From NCBI GenBank assembly GCA_013388525.1, contig JACAFA010000299.1:1-5994 (forward strand): DNA of 5,994 nt, given 5' to 3'. Numbering within the stretch: position 1 is the stretch's first letter; each line of letters begins with the position of its first letter. The notes under the pieces are model-generated. The model saw nothing but the letters and a program-made list of their open reading frames with translations. It did not search any database and was not told where the DNA came from. The position numbers were made by a program, and so were the translations under genes. The stretch comes from Ignavibacteriaceae bacterium (lineage in GTDB: Bacteria > Bacteroidota > Ignavibacteria > Ignavibacteriales > Ignavibacteriaceae). Positions 1 through 4,065 of this stretch are shown here, piece by piece.

Positions 1-313
1 AGAAGACACTGGAAAACGTGCTCTCTGCACCGGTCTATATCGCTGTGCTCGTTGACTCGACTGCCAAATATCCTGATTACTTCTCTATGACGGAACCCTG
101 GCCGCAGAGAATCTGATGATTGCCGCCCGCGGCCTCGGCTATGGAACCGGCTTTTTTACCTCCTTTTTTCCGGAAGAGAAGATGAAGAAATTTTTCAACA
201 TCCCAGAGCAGTACAAGCTCATCTGCTTTACTCCTGTTGGAGTCCCTGAGGAATGGCCCCAAACTCCGGCCAAGAAGAAGCTAGAGGAGTTGGTTATCTT
301 TGAAAAATTTTAA
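1..313 (+). pseudogene. Nitroreductase-family protein, C-terminal part, frameshifted
   Basis: The gene enters from the left edge in the frame that starts at base 3 and reads ...LSAPVYIAVLVDSTAKYPDY. That frame hits TGA at about 114. The matching continuation, YDGTLAAENLMIAARGLGYG followed by TGFFTSFFPEEK, lies in the frame that starts at 86 and runs to TAA at 311-313. The joined protein resembles the C-terminal half of flavin-dependent nitroreductases: a strand that often follows 'AP..I.v..D', then the helix 'DG.lAAeNlmiAAr.lGyGTGf', then 'lf.iPe.yk....tPVGvP.e'. These enzymes bind FMN and reduce nitro or quinone substrates with NAD(P)H. The frames join between about 78 and 88 and imply a net loss of one base. 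This could be a real lesion or a sequence error. The neighbouring gene is clearly decayed, which favours a pseudogene. The family call rests on motif recognition only, and the N-terminal half is outside the window. Confidence 0.7.
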
Positions 314-319
314 AATAAA

Positions 320-1190
320 GTGATTGAAGAAAAAAGAAAAAACCGAAGGCTATCGCTAGCAAATTGTCGATACGCTCTGCGACCTAATTGCCATCCCGAC
401 TGTAAACCCGCTGGGCAAGTTTTATCGGGAGTGTGGGGATTATCTCTCCAGGAAATTAAAAGACTGGGAATTTGAGCAGCGGATCATCACTGTCCCGAAT
501 AAAAATTATCCCCGCTTCTCGATCATCAGATTTCATGGAAAGGGCGAGCGCAGCCTCCTTTTCCACGGCCATTATGACCTTGTGCCCGAATTTTTTCCTG
601 AGCAATTCAAACCCTGCCTCCAGGGCGATCGCCTCTACGGCCGCGGCAGCTCGGAGATGAAAGGCGGGCTGATGGCCATGCCTTTTGCCCTTTTGGCTCT
701 CAAGGAATGCGGGCTGGAGCTAAAGGGAAGGATTACTTTCTCCTTTGTGCCTGATGAAGAAAGCGGCGTCGGCTTTAATATCGTTCCTGACAGAGCCTTC
801 TTCACCATCGACCGCAGAATCAACCCTGAGGAGAGCCTGGCTGAAGCCAAAAAAGAGCTGATGAGCCTTTTAGATAATTACAAGAAGAAGGGCATCGAGA
901 TAGAGGTAAAAATTCTACAGGAAGGAGAATCATCTGTTTCAGACACAAAGGCTGCTCTCGCTTCAGCCTTGAAAGAGACAGTTAGAGATGCCACAGAAAA
1001 AATCCCTCGCTTCGAGCTCAGCCCAGGCCTGATTGAGATTCGCTTTTTCAACAAGCGGGAAATTCCAGGTTTCGCCTACGGCCCCGGCCTTCTTGAAGTC
1101 TCCCACGGAGCTGAGGAATATGTTCGAGTCTCCGATATTCTGAATTGCGCCAAAATTTATTCCCTGAGAGCCGCCCGGCTTCTGACATAA
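320..1190 (+). pseudogene. M20-family metallopeptidase (ArgE/DapE-like deacylase), degraded
   Basis: From 360 to the TAA at 1188-1190 one open frame reads as an M20 zinc deacylase (acetylornithine or succinyl-diaminopimelate deacylase type). It shows DLIAIPTVNP, the metal motif GHYDLVP (His 570-572, Asp 576-578), GRGSSEMKGG, PDEESG with the catalytic Glu, and near the end GPGLLEVSHGAEEYV with the last His ligand (1104-1106). Several lesions are visible. TAG at 357-359 blocks translation from any upstream start. The best start, GTG at 320, is joined in frame only if one A is removed from the A6-G-A6 run at 330-342; the alternative TTG at 324 needs no shift but still meets the TAG. The bridging-metal Asp of 'SDMKGG' is Glu (654-656). 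At about 765-776, PDEESG jumps straight to FNIVPDRAFFTIDRRI, which belongs to the end of the dimerisation domain. More than 100 residues, including a metal ligand, are therefore missing. Without the deletion the length would fit the usual size of about 400 residues. It starts only some 7 nt after the nitroreductase stop, so the two were probably co-transcribed. Confidence 0.85.
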
Positions 1191-1227
1191 AATCATAGGT
1201 GTCGTTTTCTGAATTTCATTCTTCCTG

Positions 1228-1256
1228 TTGACAGCTTTTTTCTTCTACTGTATATT
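1228..1256 (+). promoter_or_regulatory. Strong sigma70-type promoter, now separated from its gene
   Basis: TTGACA (1228-1233) is a perfect -35 box. It is followed by a 17-nt spacer and TATATT (1251-1256), which matches the -10 consensus at five of six positions. Transcription would start near 1263. The nearest downstream host gene was the cytochrome gene now at 4066, before the IS at 1345-4047 was inserted. At present the transcript would run into the left end of the IS. The promoter is seen in the sequence; its activity and its original target are inferred. Confidence 0.7.
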
Positions 1257-1320
1257 ACAGAGCCTTTAGTAATGTAAGCCTAAGCAATAAGGGAAATGGT
1301 TGTTGGAGAAAAAAGTTTAT

Positions 1321-1340
1321 AACTTCCTTTTTAGGAAGTT
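1321..1340 (+). promoter_or_regulatory. Leader hairpin just before the IS insertion point
   Basis: AACTTCC (1321-1327) and GGAAGTT (1334-1340) form a perfect 7-bp inverted repeat around a 6-nt loop TTTTTA. In the reconstructed leader this hairpin would sit about 20 nt upstream of the cytochrome ATG, immediately before the Shine-Dalgarno. It is not followed by a U-run, so it does not look like an intrinsic terminator. A role in translation or mRNA stability is possible but unproven. Confidence 0.4.
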
Positions 1341-1344
1341 TGAA
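1338..1344. repeat. Left copy of IS target site duplication
   Basis: GTTTGAA directly abuts the left IS terminus TGCATATTCTG. The identical 7-mer follows the right terminus at 4048-4054. A 7-bp duplication is within the 4-8 bp range known for the IS21 family, and its perfect state argues for a fairly recent, simple insertion. Confidence 0.85.
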
Positions 1345-1393
1345 TGCATATTCTGGCCCAAAGTGGCCGCTGATTCTGGTCCAATCCGGCCAC
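1345..1393 (+). repeat. IS left terminal inverted repeat (IRL, 49 bp)
   Basis: It starts TGCATATTCTG and ends CAATCCGGCCAC. Compared with the reverse complement of 4000-4047, the first 11 bases are identical and the later blocks TGGCC, GATTCTGG and CAATCCGGCCAC match. The left copy is one base longer in the first spacer. Confidence 0.85.
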
Positions 1394-1441
1394 TGATTCT
1401 GGTCGAAAGTGGCCACCCATTCTGGTTGATTCCGGCCACTT
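1350..1441 (+). repeat. Four tandem 23-bp repeats at the IS left end
   Basis: Units begin at 1350, 1373, 1396 and 1419. Each starts with ATTCTGG and has a second conserved block ending GGCC(A/G)C. Units 1 and 3 share AAAGTGGCC, while units 2 and 4 share ATTCCGGCCAC or AATCCGGCCAC, giving an alternating A-B-A-B pattern. The 23-bp period is close to two helical turns, so sites would lie on about the same face of the DNA. By analogy with IS21 these are probably IstA binding sites. The array may also cover part of the istA promoter region. Confidence 0.8.
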
Positions 1442-1498
1442 TTTTCGCTTCTCCAGAATCTAGGAAGGATGAAGCGGCGCTGGATAACTTAGGCGAAA

Positions 1499-1543
1499 TG
1501 AGCCATCTTGTGTCTTCTGAACAAAGGAGGACAAGATGGCTCA
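1499..1543 (+). promoter_or_regulatory. Hairpin enclosing the istA ribosome binding site and start codon
   Basis: TGAGCCATCTTGT (1499-1511) is the exact reverse complement of ACAAGATGGCTCA (1531-1543), giving a 13-bp perfect stem with a 19-nt loop. The loop holds the Shine-Dalgarno AAAGGAGG (1523-1530), and the ATG at 1536 lies within the 3' arm. In RNA, a transcript that includes the whole 5' arm could fold and limit ribosome access to istA. IS10 and IS50 use comparable structures to block transposase translation from read-through transcripts. The same role here is an inference. Confidence 0.6.
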
Positions 1544-3071
1544 AAAGAGGTTATCCGTGCGTAAGATTAAAGAGATTCTCCGTTTGAAATGGGAATCAGG
1601 GCTTTCTAACCGGGCAATAGCCAGGGCCTGTTCCATCGGGAGAGAGACGGTGCGGGAGTATCTGGAGCGGGCTGCGGAGGCTGGGGTGAGCTGGCCTCTG
1701 CCGGAAGGATTGACTGAGGAGGAGCTGGAGCATCGGCTTTTTCCCTTTGAGATTCGACTGGGTGGGGAGCGAGAACTCCCGGATTGGTCGGAGGTCCATC
1801 GGGAGCTGAAGAGGAAGGGGGTTACACGCAGGCTTTTGTGGCTGGAATACTGCGAGGAGAGGGAGGCGCCTTACAGTTATCCTCAGTTTTGCGAGCTCTA
1901 CAATCGTTGGGCAAAAAAGCTTGATCCTGTGATGCGGTTGACGCACAAGGCGGGGGAAAAACTTTTTATTGATTATGCGGGGCTTGTCATTCCCTATGTC
2001 TGGCAGGCGATAGGGGAAGAGCGTGAGGCTCATGTGTTTGTCGCGACTCTGGGGGCAAGCTCTTATATCTATGCCGAGGCCCAGTCCTCCCAGGCTATGG
2101 ACTCTTGGATAGGAGCCCATGTGCGGGCTTTTGAGTTTTTTGGCGGTGTGCCCGAGATCCTTGTCCCGGATAATACCAAGACAGGGATCACATCTCCTTG
2201 CCGGTATGAACCGGATATAAACCCCACCTACCAGGAGATGGCGGAACATTATGGGGCCGCAGTCATTCCTGCCAGAGTCCGACATCCCAGAGACAAAGCC
2301 AAAGTGGAGTCGGGTGTGCAGGTTGTCGAATACTGGGTCATAGCCCCTTTAAGAAAACGACAGTTCTTCAGCATCGAAGAGATTAACCAGGCCCTTTGGG
2401 AAAAACTTTCTGAGCTCAACACGAGAGAGATGCGCCATCTGGGGAAAAGTCGCCAAGAGCTCTTTGAGGAGCTGGACAAGCCGGCGTTAAAGCCCTTACC
2501 CGAAAGAGCTTATGAACTGGCTGAATGGAAGCGGGCCAAAGTCAGCATCGATTATCATCTGGAGTATGCCGGCCATTACTACAGCGTTCCTTATCTGCTC
2601 ATTCATAAAGACGTTAACATCAGAGCCACAGAAAACGTGATTGAGGTCTTCTCTAAGGGAAAGAGAGTGGCCTCGCATAAAAGGGATGACTCAAAAGGAC
2701 GACATTCCACTCTGGCGGAGCATATGCCGGAGTCTCATCGTCTGTATGGCGAATGGAATCCGGAGCGTTTCATCCGCTGGGCGGAGCGAAGTGGCTCGGC
2801 TACAGCCGAGATGGTCCGCGCTCTTCTCTGCGCCCGCCGCCATCTCGAGCAAGGGTATCGTTCCTCGCTCGGTCTCCTGCGGCTGGAGAGTCGTTACGGG
2901 AAAGAACGACTGGAGGCGGCTTGCCAACGGGCGCTTTCCTTTGGTCTTCATTCCTACAAGGGGGTGAAGAATATCCTAGAAGCAGGGCTTGATAAAGTCA
3001 CGCGGGAAGAGCCGCTCTCTGTGTCCGCGAAAGCTCACCTCAACATTCGCGGGACAAAATATTACTCCTGA
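1536..3071 (+). CDS. istA: IS21-family transposase IstA
   Basis: This 511-residue protein is the DDE-type recombinase of the IS, cutting and joining the element ends. A helix-turn-helix for end recognition lies at about residues 22-46 (GLSNRAIARACSIGRETVRE). The integrase-type catalytic core follows: Asp146 in KLFIDYAG, Asp212 in LVPDNTKTG, and Glu258 in PRDKAKVESG, with 45 residues between the last two. A C-terminal beta-rich region with YHLEYAGHYYSVPY and IEVFSKGKRVASH (about residues 340-385) and a closing HLNIRGTKYYS are typical of the family. The ATG at 1536 is preceded by AAAGGAGG with a 5-nt gap; that ribosome binding site is in the loop of a 13-bp hairpin. Length is full and no stop or frameshift is seen. 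istB follows after 139 nt, a wider gap than the overlap or short spacing common in the family. Confidence 0.95.
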   Translation: MAQKRLSVRKIKEILRLKWESGLSNRAIARACSIGRETVREYLERAAEAGVSWPLPEGLTEEELEHRLFPFEIRLGGERELPDWSEVHRELKRKGVTRRLLWLEYCEEREAPYSYPQFCELYNRWAKKLDPVMRLTHKAGEKLFIDYAGLVIPYVWQAIGEEREAHVFVATLGASSYIYAEAQSSQAMDSWIGAHVRAFEFFGGVPEILVPDNTKTGITSPCRYEPDINPTYQEMAEHYGAAVIPARVRHPRDKAKVESGVQVVEYWVIAPLRKRQFFSIEEINQALWEKLSELNTREMRHLGKSRQELFEELDKPALKPLPERAYELAEWKRAKVSIDYHLEYAGHYYSVPYLLIHKDVNIRATENVIEVFSKGKRVASHKRDDSKGRHSTLAEHMPESHRLYGEWNPERFIRWAERSGSATAEMVRALLCARRHLEQGYRSSLGLLRLESRYGKERLEAACQRALSFGLHSYKGVKNILEAGLDKVTREEPLSVSAKAHLNIRGTKYYS

Positions 3072-3086
3072 AACGAAGGGTTAGAT

Positions 3087-3200
3087 ATGGCTCAACTCGA
3101 GATCGTCGATTGTAGAGCATCTGAGAGCCTCGTTTTTCGCCCGCTGAGGCCTTTAAGCGCAAAAAGAGGAAAACTCTTATCGTGTGAGATGGATCCATGA
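3087..3200 (+). CDS. Possible 37-residue leader ORF between istA and istB
   Basis: ATG at 3087 is preceded by GAAGGG (3075-3080) at a 6-nt distance. It opens a 37-codon frame that begins MAQLEIVDCRASE and ends ...CEMDP at TGA 3198-3200. The stop overlaps the istB Shine-Dalgarno (GAGGAGG, 3199-3205), so ribosomes ending here would be next to the istB start at 3211. I recognise no protein family. It is basic in its second half (RPLRPLSAKRGK) and has no membrane segment. It may be a translational coupling device for istB, or a chance frame in a spacer. Short ORFs with a weak Shine-Dalgarno arise easily, so confidence is low. Confidence 0.3.
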   Translation: MAQLEIVDCRASESLVFRPLRPLSAKRGKLLSCEMDP

Positions 3201-3210
3201 GGAGGAAATA

Positions 3211-3969
3211 ATGCTTAGACAGCCTCTCATCGACAAAGTCGCCTCGATGAAACTGAGGGGTATGCTGGAAGGCCTGCAAGAGCAGATGGAAAACCCGCAA
3301 TACAAGAAACTGTCTTTCGAAGAGCGTCTGGGACTGCTCTTGGATCGAGAGTGGAACCTGCGACAAGACAGAGGGCTCAGACGCCGTCTTCAGGTGGCCC
3401 GTCTGAGAGAAGAAGCTGTCATGGAAGACCTGGAGATGTCCTCCAAGCGAGGCCTGGAGAGAAGTCTGGTGCTTTATCTTGCCGAGGACGAGTGGATCCG
3501 GCAAAAGCTCAATGTCATCATCACCGGTCCCACGGGAGCAGGAAAGACTTACCTGGCCTGTGCTTTAGGCCATGCGGCCTGCCGGAATAACTTTTCCGTT
3601 CGCTATTTTCAGATGTCTCGCTTGCTACAGAAACTCATCCTGTCTCATGCCGATGGCTCCTCGCCCAAGTTCCTGAACTCTCTGGCCAAGGCTCATCTGT
3701 TGATCATAGACGATTGGCTGCGAAGTCCTGTATCTAAGACACAAACAAACGACATCCTGGAGATCATAGATGATCGCTACAAACGAAGCTCAACGCTTCT
3801 GGCCACACAGATTCCTGTGGCAGAATGGCACGAGAGAATGGGAGATCCAACCCTTTCGGATGCAATAATGGACAGAATCGTCCATAACTCTTACAGACTT
3901 GAACTGAAAGGAGAGTCGATGAGGAAACGACATTCAAACTTGACTCATTCCGGCCACAAGGAGTTATAA
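3211..3969 (+). CDS. istB: IS21-family helper ATPase IstB
   Basis: This 252-residue AAA+ ATPase related to DnaC works with IstA in target DNA selection and stimulates transposition. An N-terminal helical region (about 1-95, LIDKVASMKLRGMLEGLQEQ onward) precedes the ATPase core. The core has Walker A GPTGAGKT (106-113), Walker B LLIIDDW (163-169), and the sensor strand STLLATQIP (194-202). The C-terminal RIVHNSYRLELKGESMRK, with the probable arginine-rich ATP-sensing region, is typical of IstB. I chose ATG 3211 because AGGAGG (3200-3205) lies 5 nt upstream and MLRQPLIDKV matches family N-termini. An in-frame GTG at 3184 would add nine residues including the Shine-Dalgarno codons and is less likely. 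Family length is about 240-265 residues, so it is complete. The last codons overlap a candidate outward promoter. Confidence 0.95.
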   Translation: MLRQPLIDKVASMKLRGMLEGLQEQMENPQYKKLSFEERLGLLLDREWNLRQDRGLRRRLQVARLREEAVMEDLEMSSKRGLERSLVLYLAEDEWIRQKLNVIITGPTGAGKTYLACALGHAACRNNFSVRYFQMSRLLQKLILSHADGSSPKFLNSLAKAHLLIIDDWLRSPVSKTQTNDILEIIDDRYKRSSTLLATQIPVAEWHERMGDPTLSDAIMDRIVHNSYRLELKGESMRKRHSNLTHSGHKEL

Positions 3970-3970
3970 T
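3940..3970 (+). promoter_or_regulatory. Candidate outward promoter at the IS right end
   Basis: TTGACT (3940-3945) is one mismatch from the -35 consensus and TATAAT (3965-3970) is a perfect -10. The spacer is 19 nt, two longer than optimal. It overlaps the istB C-terminal codons and stop, points toward the cytochrome gene, and would start transcription near 3977, about 90 nt before its ATG. The spacer contains ATTCCGGCCAC (3947-3957), which also occurs in the fourth left-end repeat, so IstA might bind over it. Activity is not shown. Confidence 0.4.
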
Positions 3971-3997
3971 GATCACCCAGCGTCGCTTCGCTCCGAT

Positions 3998-4042
3998 AAG
4001 TGGCCGGATTGCTCCAGAATCGGTGGCCAGATTCATCAGAAT
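3998..4042 (-). repeat. Two 22-23-bp repeats at the IS right end
   Basis: Two units in inverted orientation relative to the left array: 3998-4020 (GTGGCCGGATTGCTCCAGAAT core, 23 bp) and 4021-4042 (GTGGCCAGATTCATCAGAAT core, 22 bp). Only two copies are visible here compared with four on the left, so the two ends are not equivalent. These are probably IstA binding sites, by analogy with other IS21 elements. Confidence 0.7.
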
Positions 4043-4047
4043 ATGCA
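4000..4047 (-). repeat. IS right terminal inverted repeat (IRR, 48 bp)
   Basis: Reading the - strand from 4047 gives TGCATATTCTG, then TGGCCACC, GATTCTGG and CAATCCGGCCAC, which match the left end block by block with one single-base gap. The element ends in CA on the + strand, as expected for TG...CA IS21 termini. Confidence 0.85.
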
Positions 4048-4054
4048 GTTTGAA
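4048..4054. repeat. Right copy of IS target site duplication
   Basis: GTTTGAA is identical to 1338-1344 and directly follows the IS terminus. Its last two bases (AA) are also the first bases of the cytochrome Shine-Dalgarno, so the insertion left the ribosome binding site intact. Confidence 0.85.
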
Positions 4055-4060
4055 GGAGGG
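4053..4060 (+). promoter_or_regulatory. Ribosome binding site of the cytochrome gene
   Basis: AAGGAGGG lies 5 nt before the ATG at 4066. It is a near-perfect Shine-Dalgarno that begins inside the right target duplication, so it belongs to the host gene and not to the IS. Confidence 0.85.
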
Positions 4061-4065
4061 AGATC

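Larger units (their letters stand above)
1191..1344 (+). other. Intergenic region and truncated 5' leader of the cytochrome gene
   Basis: This stretch separates the M20 pseudogene from the IS. I see no convincing terminator after the M20 stop. Past the promoter lies the proximal part of an untranslated leader (about 1263-1344), interrupted by the IS at 1344/1345. It contains AAGGGA at 1289-1294 followed by TTG at 1300, which starts a short frame discussed in the findings, and the hairpin at 1321-1340. A frame now runs from 1300 through the IS end into istA, but it is a chimera made by the insertion and is not annotated as a gene. Confidence 0.6.
1345..4047 (+). mobile_element. Complete IS21-family insertion sequence (2703 bp)
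   Basis: The element is bounded by imperfect inverted repeats that start 5'-TGCATATTCTG on both sides, carries istA and istB in the usual order, and is flanked by a perfect 7-bp direct repeat GTTTGAA. Both ends contain multiple copies of a roughly 23-bp motif, a hallmark of IS21 ends where IstA binds. IstA catalyses strand transfer as a DDE recombinase, and IstB is the AAA+ ATPase that helps in target selection and transposition. The 511-residue IstA and 2.7-kb length fit the longer IS408/IS1326-like branch better than IS21 itself (IstA about 390 residues); this placement is from memory of family sizes. Both genes look intact with good ribosome binding sites, so the element may be active. It sits in the 5' leader of the cytochrome gene in the same orientation. 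Confidence 0.93.

Noticed and set aside
582..1190. Intact 202-residue gene starting at GTG 582
   Set aside because: The M20 reading frame continues upstream without a stop to 360, and 582 lies inside the metal-binding motif, so this is the tail of a degraded gene.
1321..1340. Intrinsic terminator in the cytochrome leader
   Set aside because: The 7-bp stem has its T-run in the loop, not after the stem, and no U-run follows in either the present or the reconstructed sequence.
1350..1441. CRISPR-like array
   Set aside because: The 23-bp units are directly adjacent with no unique spacers and lie within an IS21 end, where multiple transposase binding repeats are expected.
1300..1587. 95-residue frame from the host leader through the IS left end into istA
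   Set aside because: It is a chimera of 15 host codons and IS end repeats created by the insertion, and it runs out of frame into istA. Not a gene in its present form.
1596..2285. 229-residue open frame on the - strand inside istA
   Set aside because: It lies wholly opposite the well-supported istA catalytic core, has no recognisable domain or ribosome binding site that I can see, and is explained by codon bias of the + strand gene.
3184..3213. Upstream GTG start for istB
   Set aside because: ATG 3211 has AGGAGG at 5 nt and matches the family N-terminus; the GTG at 3184 would translate the Shine-Dalgarno region and has no good site of its own.
3040..3504. 154-residue open frame on the - strand across the istA end, the gap and the istB start
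   Set aside because: It is antisense to istB and low in recognisable features. Treated as a shadow frame.
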